Program-made: the position numbers and the translations under genes
Assembly (NCBI RefSeq): GCF_964656455.1
Contig: NC_135715.1
Coordinates: 35,226,603 to 35,290,602 of the forward strand
Reading direction: 5' to 3'
From: Halichoerus grypus
Lineage: Eukaryota; Chordata; Mammalia; Carnivora; Phocidae
DNA: 64,000 nucleotides
The notes under the pieces: generated by a model
What the model saw: the letters and a program-made list of their open reading frames with translations, nothing else
Told to the model about the DNA's origin: nothing
Databases searched by the model: none
Part shown: piece after piece, positions 21,626 to 32,754 of the stretch
How the letters are laid out: each line of letters starts with the position of its first letter
Position numbering within the stretch: the first letter of the stretch is position 1

Positions 21626-24600
21626 GTTATGAATTTTGCCACAAATGGCAATTACAATTTGATGTGGTAGAAGAAAATGAGAAAGCTGTCTGTCCTGTAA
21701 AAGAACCAAAAAACAAAAATCAAAAGGCATGTGAGCAATATTAGGAGATCTATTTAGGAAAAGCATAGTTCATTTGATAAGAAGTTTTTTTTTTCTTTTT
21801 CTCAATACTCAAAAAATAATTAATAAAATTATTCTCCTGTCCAACAAAAATATTTGAAGGGTTTTAAAAGAATCAGAACTTAAAAATTTATTCAGCTATA
21901 AAATGATTTATATACATGTACCATAAAATACATTTTTAGGTGGAGACATGGTAAGAAATTATTTTTTATAAGCTCTGAAATTTTGTAGATGTTAGAGACT
22001 TAGGAAAAAAGATTATCCATAGAATCAAAGACTTCTAAAAATATTAAAAATCAGTTGAATCAATATTGGAAAATTTCCAAATGCTTTTATTTAACTTAGG
22101 AATAACGAGGTAGAAAAGATACTCTTAATTAATATTTTGGTATGTTTTGTCTCAAAGAATTTCCAGATTTATAGAGAAATATCAATTTGTGGCATAAAAA
22201 AGTAAAACCTGTGAATACATATACACACATATGAATATATAGTATATAATATATATATTTTAATCTTTTACTTATTTATCTAATATACAAATATATATTT
22301 ATATTATTTATATATTTACTTATATATATTTATATATTATTTATATATTTATAAATACTTATATATATAGTATATAACATATATATTTTAATCTTTTTAT
22401 TTTTCAAAGAAGAATTTTAGCTATATATGAAAAAAATAGTTTTACATCAGACAATACTCTATATTTGGTCAAAATCTAGATTTATTGTAATTCTGTACAA
22501 GAGACTGACATTCTCTTTTTTGTTTCATTCTTCTGCATGTTACATATTAGAAATATCTGTACTCAGTTTTCTGAAGCCACCTTTATGAAAGGTGCAAATG
22601 GATATAATTGTCAAAATTATTCATTTGCATATATATGCATGCAAATCTTCTGAATCATCATTAGTTTATGGAATTAAAAAATTAGATGATGATTAATTTA
22701 ACAATCTTGTGTCCTTTACCAACGCTCATTTGGTGAGTCATGGAAGATTTATTTACAAAGATTTATTGTACTGTTCATTCCAACTCAAGATTTTCTTGAA
22801 ACAAAAGGAACGCTTGCTCATGAAATCATACTGCTCATGAACAAGCTAAATTTAAAGCTTCAAGGAAAGGAAGAGCTTATTTGTGTCTTAGCTAGACAGG
22901 TACACAAATTTATGCTGAAATTGAAACTTTTCATTATACAAATCAATAATATTATATTGACATAAGAATTATTGAATTTATCTAACTTGGATAGTAATAC
23001 TTTTGAAAATTATATGCTTTTTCTTCAAGGTCAAAATAATTCTTGTATTATTGATGAACCAGTTTTGTTAAAGTTGAGGTAAATATTTATAGAAAATTAT
23101 ATTTTGGTATTTGAAAATTTTAAAGTATCTTTGATAAGTCTTGGGGATGTAAATTGACTTTCTCAACTGTAAGTTTTATTACATTTAAATAAATCAGGCA
23201 TTTCTGATGAAATAAAACTTGGCATCTGAATTGGGATATACAATAAGTGTAAAATCATGCTGGATTTAGAAGAGGTAGTAAGAACAAAGTAAAATATATG
23301 CTTAGTATTTTATATAGATTTTGTTTGGAAATGATAATATTTTGGATATATTGGGTAAATAAAATATATTATTAAAATTCATTTCACCTGTTGTTTTTTA
23401 CTTTTTATGTGATAACTAAAATATGAAATTACATACCTAATTCACATTACATTTCTAATGGACAGCACAAGTTCTAATATATATATTCATATGAATAACT
23501 TTAATCAATCCAGAGACATGTTCTTTTTGTTTTGTTTTTGTTTTTATTTGTTTTGGTCTTGCATTTCAGAAATTACTCCCACAAAATGTTTTGAGTTGTT
23601 TTGCCAATATAACTTACCACAATCTTGCATTTCTCGTGGTGTGGAAGTGTCTGGTCCTCTGGACACAGCATGCTGGAATCTGACTCTGGTGAAGGGCTCT
23701 TTTGTCACTGACAGGTAGTGGGGCATGGACATGAGGTAATACCCCTCCAGGATCTGTATGCAAGGCCTGCTTCTGTTGGCAAGGGAAGCTCAGTGGGAGT
23801 GGGAGTTGGAGGTTACTTTTAATCAAATAAATCCTTTCAAATATCATTATTCTCAGTACCAGTCTTCAATTCTTTCCCAGTGTGTGCTCCAATTAGTACA
23901 TAAGATACCAGAATACTCTCTGAATTTAATGTATGCTGTATTTTCTCAACTCAGAACATCTGGCTCTGATTTTCTTTTAGGGCGGTCATATGAAGTTTCT
24001 TTTTTTCTACCATGTCTTTATTCAAGAACTTAAGGCTTAAAGCCTATCATGTTATAACAGCTAGAACTCTCCAGTGCATGAAATTTGCACTCACCCTTAT
24101 GTTCTTATATTCCTTATTCTCTTAGTACTGTGGTATGGCAGCATCCATTTGGTCTGCTAAAGGGGCATCAAGAGGGATAACTTAGGCAACTCTTTTGCAA
24201 TTTGCATGTATTACTGGTATTCTATTTGGCAATAAATTAATATACTGCTGTCAAGAGCAACCCGGCATAAAGCCCAGGTTCCAATCACTAGAACGGTGTT
24301 ATCTGTTACTGTATTGCTTGAATTTCAGTGACCGATGGAATCTACTCTAGATAGTTTTACAAGAAAGATATTTAATAGATGAAATCGTTTAAAACTGTTG
24401 GTTGATGTAGTATAGAATCCAGGCATGACTGCCAGAGCGATGGCTTTGAACTGACCTCCCAAGAGATCTACAAGCTCTACCGCTTCTGAAATCTGGGGAA
24501 TCAAAAACTATCATCATGACTTCAGGCTTCTGGATTGCGTTGTCACTGTCATGACCTTGGCCAGAAAATAAATCTTTATTTGCCCGATTTTTTGTGAGCA

Positions 24601-24650
24601 TCTGCGTATCTGTTTACACAGTAGTTCACTCTTACCTGTGGTTTCCCTTT
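21626..24650. other. AT-rich DNA with possible old repeat pieces
   Basis: 22220-22400 is nearly pure A/T, with two copies of AGTATATAAYATATATATTT. 23600-24640 is GC-richer and loosely recalls the ERVL-like segment at 19040-20830, but I cannot prove a link. No gene recognised. Confidence 0.4.
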
Positions 24651-24654
24651 CCAG

Positions 24655-25090
24655 TTTCAGTTACTCATGATCAACTACGGGGTGGAAGCCGATGACCCAC
24701 CTCTGATATATGGACAGAAGGTCAGAAGTAGCCTAATGCTACGTGCCTACGGCATTCACCTCACTTCATGTCATATGACACATAGGCATTTAATCATCTC
24801 CCATCATCTCAAGAAGAGAAGGATGCGTGCAATACAATAAGATGTTTTGAGAGAGATTGACCACATTCACATGACTTTTATCACAGTATATTGTTATACT
24901 TATTCTATTTTATTATTAGTTATTGTTGTTAATCTCTTACTGTGCTTGATTGATAAATTAAACTTTATCATAGGCATATAGATGTAGGAAAAGCATAGTA
25001 TATATAGGGTTCAGCACTATGTTTGGTTTCAGGCTTCCACTGGGGGTCTTGGAATGTATCCCCCATAGATAAGGGAGGACTGTTGGACCA
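24655..25090 (+). mobile_element. TcMar-Tigger-class DNA transposon remnant
   Basis: Matches in order a common non-autonomous Tigger-type element: 'CAGTTACTCATGATCAACTA' start, 'GTAGCCTAATGCTACGTGCC', 'CATAGGCATTTAATCATCTC', 'TTATTATTAGTTATTGTTGT', 'CACTGGGGGTCTTGGAATGT' and 'CCCATAGATAAGGGAGGACT' end. No transposase frame. Strand and family name are provisional. Confidence 0.7.
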
Positions 25091-25194
25091 CTCGACAACA
25101 GCAAATTTAGAACCAGACAAGTAAGTTTGTGAACAGATGCTGCAGAAATTCAGTTACAGTACTGTCAAGAAAAAGAAGAAAAAAAGACTAATAT

Positions 25195-25480
25195 AAAGAG
25201 CTTAATATAGTTAAAGAAAGTCTCTAAATAATATCAAAAGCATTTATTTCAATAGGAAGATACTACAGTTCCAAACTTTTGTGTACCTAGTGACATATCC
25301 TTAAAATACACAGCACAAGAAGAGATACAATCACAAGGAAAAGTAGATAAATATACCATCAGAATGGACGATTTTAATATACCTCTTTCAGTGGATTACG
25401 CAGACAAAAAATCTATAAGGATATAGATAATTTGAACAGCATAATTAACAAATAATTAACAAGATTTATTTACATGTATA
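25195..25480 (+). mobile_element. old L1 ORF2 fragment, sense
   Basis: Resembles sense L1 ORF2 in its 5' endonuclease-to-RT part: 'GAATGGACGATTTTAATATA', 'CCTCTTTCAGTGGATTACGC', 'AAAATCTATAAGGATATAGA'. Frame broken. Confidence 0.65.
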
Positions 25481-25882
25481 ATCCTGAAAATAATAAATAA
25501 TAAGGGTGATATTATGTTCTTATGAGATTTATGTAAGAGGGAGATGTTACCGCTATCTTCCAACATTGTTTGCTATACAAAAATTCTTTAAAATAAAATC
25601 CTGGACAAAGTCAGTGCCTTGCTTGCGTGATATAAAGAAATACAAAAAACCAGTGGGGACTTGTCTCCTACCAATAACTATGGTGTGGAAGCCGATGAAA
25701 GATGACCATTTCAGATTATTTACTAATTGTTTTAAAATCATATCATCAAATGTAACTTATGTTGCCTCGTAAATCCTGAAAGTCTCACCACGAATTTGAC
25801 TTTTTCTTTGTTGTAAGGGATACACAAATGCACTAACTTGTCTTTCACCTTTGAGGGTATACCAGATAGTATTATTTATTTA
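25481..25882. other. unannotated DNA
   Basis: The 88-aa open frame at 25506-25772 has no recognisable domain. No repeat identified. Confidence 0.4.
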
Positions 25883-25894
25883 GAATTCTCTCTT

Positions 25895-26133
25895 GGGGCG
25901 CCTGGTGACTCAGTTGGTTAAGACACTGACTCTGGATTTTGGCTCAAGTCATGATCTCAGGGTTGTGAGATCGAGCCCCTCCACGGCTCCGTGCTGGGGT
26001 GGAGCCTGCTTAAAATTCTCTCTCCCCCTTTCTCTGCCTCTGCCCCCCTCCCCCGCGCCCCCCCCCCCCCCGGCCAATTGCACGTGTGCATGTGTGCTCT
26101 CTTTCTCTTCCTTCTCTTAGGAAAAAAAAAAAA
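25895..26133 (+). mobile_element. Can-SINE, older plus-strand copy
   Basis: Plus-strand copy with a diverged head ('GGGGCGCCTGGTGACTCAG'), 'AAGTCATGATCTCAGGGTTG', a C-rich run at 26056-26071 and a poly-A tail. The target-site duplication GAATTCTCTCTT / GAATTTTCTCTT is at 25883-25894 and 26134-26145. The body differs from the other copies (GTTGTGAGATCGAGCCCC), so it is an older subfamily. Confidence 0.93.
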
Positions 26134-26149
26134 GAATTTTCTCTTTACC

Positions 26150-26540
26150 TTCACCCTTGCCATAGTTCACAGCAGGAGAAGTATAAGGCCAAGCCTCATT
26201 GACTTTGGGCTTTGGCCAAATAACTTGTTTTGTTCAGGGGAAGGTGAGCTGTCTTTAAATGTCTAGTATGTATGTGCCTGGTTTGGCATGCATTCTAGCT
26301 ATCCTTCTCTGCACCATAAGCTATAAAAACACTCTAAATAACAACTGCTTCTTCGGCTTTGGTCCTGAAGTGAAAAATTGCAGAGCTGGTTTGAGCTCGA
26401 ACTACGGCCTGAAACAGACACTACACCCACCCCACATACCGATGTGCAAGAAAGCAAATGCATGTGTTTTAAGTCAGTATGATTTTAGAACCGATTTTAT
26501 ATAGAATTATTGCAACACGGGTTGACTAATACAGGGGGAA
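26150..26540 (+). mobile_element. possible LTR-type repeat
   Basis: GC-richer segment ending 'GTTGACTAATACAGGGG', similar to the ends of mammalian LTR repeats. A simple 'GCTATAAAAACACT' TATA-like sequence lies at 26321-26334. No second LTR or internal region recognised. Confidence 0.3.
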
Positions 26541-28793
26541 AAATTAATGCCCAGACCACTGGACACATAGAAAATGTACCTAGGTACAGATGCCTGAGTT
26601 TTCATGGGAATTAGTTTCTAAGTTATTCTGAATTAGGAATTTTTCAGAAGCTTTTTTCCCAAACTAGGTGTAATTTTCAGTGTTCAAATATGGTTCCTTC
26701 CTCAGGATGCTGTGTGACATTTCTCTTCACCTCAGCCATACACGTATTATATGAGAACATATAATGGACACTCTGTGTCCACAGTGTGGCTCACTAAGCA
26801 GGGAAATTACATTCCAACCTCAAGACCTCCAAGTTAAAAGGGAATTCACTGACAATATCCATTAAAGTGAAGCTTTTTTATTGCTAATCCATTTCCTGGG
26901 TGATTGCTTGACATTCTACAATGGAAATCTTCTAATCCTCCAATTAATAGTAGAGATTTTTTTTGCTTCCAAAGTATTTTCATATGTCTTTATTATTTTA
27001 TTTTATTACAAGAATATTATAAAATGATCAGGAAAATATTATTAATATATCCATTTTACATATAAAGAACAATGAGGAATCAGACCATTAGTGAATCAGA
27101 AAAGTAACATGTTAAGGTTTTGGCCAATGCGAGTGTAGGAAATGTTCCTTTAGATAATGAGGAAATAATTTCTTTAAAAAACACTGTTCATTTCCAAATG
27201 ACAGTTTAAGAAAAATGTCTCTGATGGAAACAGGTTTACATATTTTTTGGTTGTGTACGACTTCAATTTTGTGAAATATCCTCACTGTAAAGTATTTTTT
27301 GTGATGGGATAGAGTCTACAAATACTTATTTTATATCTATAGATAGATAATCTTCAGAATTTTCAAGAAGTTTAATAAATGTTAATTATGTATGACCCAA
27401 CAAGCTCAGATAAAGTAAGAATAAGTGACTTGTAAAGAACTAATGTCAGTAAAGACCCACCTGCTATTACTTAATCATACCCGCATTCTCCAGCAAAACA
27501 GCCATATAAGGGTCATTACTGAGAAGAATGTCAAATTGGCCGATTTAATGTTACTTAGGGCTTACTTTATCTATATAACTGTCTCAGATAAGAATTGCAA
27601 GCTAATAATAATTACATTAGTGTCAGAAATGTAGGGGACACCTATGGTTTATTTAGTAGGGAGAGAGAGTTTTAATGTTCTAAATTGAATTTTACTCTCT
27701 CAGATAGTTAAAATAGCATATGTAAAATATTCAAGTGCCCATTAATGGTTGATATCTGAGAAATACAATATTGTTTGAAATATTTCAGTGTCTTCCACTA
27801 CCTCAGTCCATGCTGCTTGTTAAAGGGCATGTGGTTACTTAAATATATTATTGATACATCTAAATAAAGTTGCTATATTTTCATGAAGTAAAATTTAAGT
27901 GTATCATTTTTTTAAGTTACAAATCATCTGTACTTCCATAGATTTAAAAAATTTTATCCTCTTGGTATCAGGCTGCGTACTGCACATTCATATATCTAAG
28001 GGAAAAAAAAACTCTACAAAAGTTCATTTGTAATAATAAGCTTTGAAATAATATGTTCCATATATGATCATGGTTCTAAGATAATACACACACAAAATCC
28101 ATATTTGGCACTGAGCTATCAGAATCAATTATGAAACAGTTTAAAAAATACAGAAAACTCAGAACAACCTCAAAGCTATTTTTGGAAGTAGAGCCTTGCC
28201 ATCTAAGTCCCTAATTTTCAAAGATTGTTAAGATTCCCTAGCATATATGCATTACTCTTGTGAACTAAACAATAAGCAACCTAAAACGGTCTGCCATCAT
28301 CACAATACTAAATTTCTTTTGTTTAAAAAAGTTGTATCTTGAAAATGTTGAAAACAATTTGTTACTACATGTTTATTCATGGTAGCAACCATGAACATAG
28401 AATAGCAGCAAAATATAGATTGATAATTTCCAAAAAAGAGCCTGTTAGATGAGCATGTGATTAATTCATTGTTAACATGAATCTATGCTAACTAATCTAG
28501 CGTGTAGGTGTATCTTGAGAGGAGTTGTGGAGCACCTTTGGAGAAAGTTTCTCTTTTTACAGAATGAAAAATGTGGGAATTGACAACAAAGGGAGACTTT
28601 GCTCTCATTGCGACATCAGCAAATATGGCAGTAGTTAGAAAGAAGAAATGTACAGATGTCTAAAGGGGCCCATTTTAGATTTATATCTTTTGTTTGAAGT
28701 TCAGCTTGTCAAATATTCCAGAATAACTGGTCAAACTATCTGGAGTATGCCTGGCAAGGAACCACCAAGTAACAGGAAAACATATGTATATTG
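26541..28793. other. unannotated AT-rich DNA
   Basis: 27045-27140 has faint MIR-like phrases on the minus strand. Otherwise no gene or repeat recognised. The 69-aa open frame at 27425-27634 is unsupported. Confidence 0.45.
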
Positions 28794-29010
28794 TGCTTTA
28801 CAATTCACAAAGCATTTTGCCACACATGATCTCATTTGTTCGTCACAGCAATGCAGATATATTGGTAGGTCAAACATTCTATTCTGCAAGTTCAAAGGTA
28901 AAAGCTGAATGAGAGAATTTAACTGATTCATACATGGACACACAGCTTATGGTAGCAGCTCCAGGACTTAGACCAAAGTTTTCTGATTCTAATTACAGAC
29001 TTCTTTCTAT
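28794..29010 (-). mobile_element. MIR SINE, antisense
   Basis: Antisense MIR in order: 'GTGCTTTACAATTCACAAAG', 'ATGATCTCATTTGTTCGTCA', 'ACTGATTCATACATGGACAC', 'CAGCTCCAGGACTTAGACC', 'TTTTCTGATTCTAATTACAG'. The 86-aa open frame at 28648-28908 overlaps it and is not a gene. Confidence 0.8.
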
Positions 29011-29479
29011 TACATGTGCTCTTGTGAGAAGGTTGAAAGCACACATTTCATAAAGATTTAATGTATGTCATAATTTCATTAAATGTTCAATATGTGAAAA
29101 TTCTTCTAGATGAATTCAATCTGGCTATGAACTTATTTGCTCTTAGGTCAATCAACATGAGGAAATACCTATTTTTCAGGGCATTATGGGGTAAACTGAG
29201 TATGCAATAGGCTTCCTACTTGGGTGATAATTGTGTTAGTGGTGTGATAAACCATATATATGGGTAAGATAACTTGCAGAATTTTAACAAACATTCTAGG
29301 GAAATGTTCTAAAAACAAAAATGAACAGGGCAAAATACAAAGATCTAGGTGTTTCTCTGTAAGTGTGTCCATGTGAATACATTTTTTTCCCCCATGTATA
29401 TGGTACCTGACATACCAAATTCCAGTTGAATCTTGGAAATGCCATCAAACAATGATCATTACAGAAAGCTCTACTCCTA
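29011..29479. other. unannotated AT-rich DNA
   Basis: Nothing recognised. Confidence 0.5.
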
Positions 29480-29640
29480 CATTCAAGAAGCTTACCGTTT
29501 AGGGAGGGAGACTGATACTAATCAAATAATCATTTTCCATTCACGTATTCATTCATGTATTCATTCATTCAGCTAATACTTATAAAACACTTGTGAATGA
29601 GAAATTATTCTAAGTACTGCAGATAGGGCTATGTAAACAT
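29480..29640 (-). mobile_element. L2 3'-end pieces, antisense
   Basis: 'AAGAAGCTTACCGTTTAGGG' and then 'TTCATTCATTCAGCTAATAC' match antisense L2 3' ends, apparently from two adjacent L2-type pieces. Confidence 0.6.
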
Positions 29641-29824
29641 AAATGCAATTGCACAGCTCTGAAGTGGTACAACCAGGACACCACACGTCCTGCAGGTGGA
29701 ACACACATGATCCCTCTGAAAGTAGAGGTCTTGTGAACAATTAACCATTTCACTGCCCTTCTACTACCTAGAAAATGACAACTGAAGCTGGAGATTTATT
29801 TGAAGTCTCTTATTTCATTCAAAA

Positions 29825-30056
29825 ATATCAATATTAATTAGTATTGGATTTAGCAGTGGGGAAAACTAGCAATGTCATTTTCGGTTGACAATATACAAAA
29901 TGACTACCAAAAAACCCTGAACTTGCATCACCAGCTCCACCTAGCCATGTCTACTAATACCATCTCTCAATCCGTCATCAAAGTCATCGTTTCCATAGCC
30001 GTAATCAGTATAGCCACCGTAGTTACCAAAGCCTCCACAACCGGGGATACTGGGGA
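29825..30056 (-). pseudogene. HNRNPH3P: HNRNPH3 processed-pseudogene fragment
   Basis: Read on the minus strand from 30056, this gives peptide pieces of the Gly/Tyr-rich linker of hnRNP H3, an RNA-binding splicing factor with quasi-RRM domains: [20 protein letters not shown], then GGAGDASSGFFGSHFV. It then jumps about 20-30 bp in the parent to the start of the second quasi-RRM (nucleotides 'GAAAATGACATTGCTA' and 'CTAAATCCAATAC'). An in-frame TAG follows 'SRHG', and the deletion breaks the frame. The sequence is continuous across the parent's coding order with no intron, so it is retrocopied. Both ends of the parent are missing, and no poly-A tail or flanking duplication is visible. HNRNPH1, H2 and F fit the linker less well. 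Assignment rests on my memory of the H3 protein. The symbol is descriptive, not an official locus name. Confidence 0.78.
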
Positions 30057-30124
30057 ATAAAAAGACAGGACGGATGTCAGAGATGGAACAAATGTATTCT
30101 TTACAGAAGTCTGTTTAGTCGGTT

Positions 30125-30290
30125 AAATATATAGTGAGAGCCTAATGAGTGTCAAGCATTGCGCTGAGTGCTTTGAAATACAACCAAGTCCTGATTCAAT
30201 ATAGGAGACAAGGAAAAGATAGCCCCATAGTTTGGAAGCAGTGTGGCTGTGAGAAAGATATTTAAATGAACAGAATAAAAATGTCAGAAA
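30125..30290 (-). mobile_element. L2 3'-end fragment, antisense
   Basis: 'CCTAATGAGTGTCAAGCATT', 'GCGCTGAGTGCTTTGAAATA' match antisense L2. Confidence 0.55.
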
Positions 30291-32736
30291 GTTGGATCTG
30301 GATTGCTGGTACAGGTGAAAAAAGACACATTGTTTTATTCATGTCCAAATAGGAAACTTGCTTTTGTTTCTAAGTAACAAAGTAAAATGCTGCAGTTCCT
30401 TTATTATTTTTGGAAACCATTTGAAAAAATATTTGGAAAAATCATTTTCATCACCCTCCCCCCCGCCCCCCAGCTGCAGTATGATAGCTTTGATGAACAC
30501 TTGATTTGGAATAAATGACCACCTCTCCTCTCACTGGCAATTTTACATAGCTGGGAAGAGCTGCCGAAATTTCGGAACAGGAAGTATGAAAATGTGGCTC
30601 AAACATCATTATTTCTTCAATAGTTCTTCATCCTTTTTATAATACATGTATATCTTATAATAACATATATATTATTACTGATTTCCCTTCTGACACTTTT
30701 AGAATATTGATACTTTACTCTTCATTTGATTTAATTTATGGCTCCAGATTTTATCTTCCATCCAAAATTTTCCTTTTAAAGAGAGATACAAATTTGAATG
30801 GCTTTCCTTTTCCCCAGTTTAGGTTCCCCAATGAATATTAGTTTACAGGTATTCAAGTACTGAAACCTCTCAGAATCCACTGATTTCTCAAAGTTTCTTT
30901 CATATGGGAAATTTCTTTCTCTTGCCTCTAAAAAATTATTATTATCGATATTTTGGAGACCAACATAGAGATGAAGGGTATGGAGCATTTTCTAAAATAA
31001 GGTTTTGGTGGCGTGTGTGGGTGTGTGTGCGTGCGCATGTGTGTGCGTGTGTGGTGTGTGTACATATGCATGTGCTCATCTATGCCCGTTGGTGGGGGTA
31101 AAATATTTTCTTTCTTCTTTACAAGTAAAAATGTCTTATTCTAAAGAAGATACATAAACTATCAAATGCAATGTGATGTTTTTGTTAAATAATAAGCAAC
31201 GGAAGCATACAGAAATAAATATTTCTCATGTAAGTAAAATATATACAACTATAAAATCATAAATATACTGGAGAATTATAATATGAATTTGTAAATTGTA
31301 TGCAAATAGCTTGAAACCAGATCTATAAAGACATAAATAAAGCAACAAGACTGAAAGGTTTATATGTTGGCTTGTTTATAGAGTAGCACAAACATTTTTC
31401 TTTTTTAATTGGCAATTAATTTTCGGCAGCCATCTAGGTACTTTCATGTCAAATTACTTTTCCTACACTAAACAAGATTAGGCAGCCAAGCAGCAAAGCA
31501 CTTACGTGAAAAGTGAGAAACTGACTGTCAAGTAGGTATTTTCCACCTATAACCAATTAAAATGTTTCTTTTTTTGATGAATGGGTGTTGTAATTTCACA
31601 TTTTGTATTTTTACCTAAGTACATACCTGTATAACATCCCAGTTCACAAGGGCTAAAAAAGATGGGTACTGAGATTTCTGTTATTTCTTTCATGCAATAC
31701 ACCTTCAGGATGAAACAAGCATTTTTTGTGCAGTTTAAAAGACAGAGCTCTTTCTTAGGCTACTGCACACAAAAATATAACAGTACGTGTACATGTTTAA
31801 GTGTATATATGTGTGTGTGTTTATATCTACATATATGTGTTTTTAAGCCATAAACCTCAAAAATATTTCCATCAAATGATTTTTGGCCTCTCGGTTCTTT
31901 GTAGATTATCATTTTACATTAAAATGTAGAGATGCTTGTATTTAAAAATTAGACCATTGACACATAAGGTAAAAAAGTAATGTATTATTGATAATCTTCA
32001 AGTGAATGACATAAAAAGGAAAATATTGATTTTTTGGAAGATGTCTCATTTTTCTTACTTCACAGAAGACTGATGCAGGTTCATGAGCCTATCAATATTA
32101 TTTGAATTAATGCATATTCCGTACTATTGATTGCTTTAACAATGATTGTCATAACTGATTTATGGGCACTTATGCCTGTTAAATATTTTAAGAGGTAAAT
32201 ATCAGATTTGTATATATAAGTAGATTGACTTGAATAAACAACAGGGTTGGATGTTAACATTATACCTTTTGATTTAATCCATATTATAATACATTATGCA
32301 AGATGTATTTTTAAGATAGCAAAAATCCAACTAAAAGTTAATATTAGATCACCTTGCTTACTAGAGTTAAGTGCAGAATTCTCCTCAAGGATCGCAAAGT
32401 ATTTTAAATTTTCAGGTAGCAATTCTCATATCATTTGGAAATATATCTAACATCTATGAGAAAAACTAGGATCTATCAAACTAAAATATAAAATTTGAGT
32501 ATCATTGTAATATACTTAAAATTGATTTGTTCCTATTGCTTAAAATAGATCAGATTGTAGGATTATATTTCAGCTTTCTATGGCAACTGAGTTATACCCA
32601 ATACTTTCCAAATAAATGAGACAAGGTGTGATGGTATGGGAAGTGAAGAGAGGATATATATGTATTGTGTCATCTTATATTTAGCATGAGTATCTTTGAC
32701 TTGAGATGTTGCATATGATTACTAGAGTCATTTACC
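30291..32736. other. unannotated AT-rich DNA
   Basis: No gene or transposon recognised. A degenerate GT-rich tract lies at 31008-31076 and a C-run near 30457-30471. Short open frames are unsupported. Confidence 0.45.
31008..31076 (+). repeat. degenerate (GT)n tract
   Basis: Alternating purine-pyrimidine GT/GC repeat with interruptions (GTGTGTGCGTGCGCATGTGT), prone to Z-form DNA in principle. The frame through it is not a gene. Confidence 0.85.
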
Positions 32737-32754
32737 AAGGAAGCTACTTTTAAA

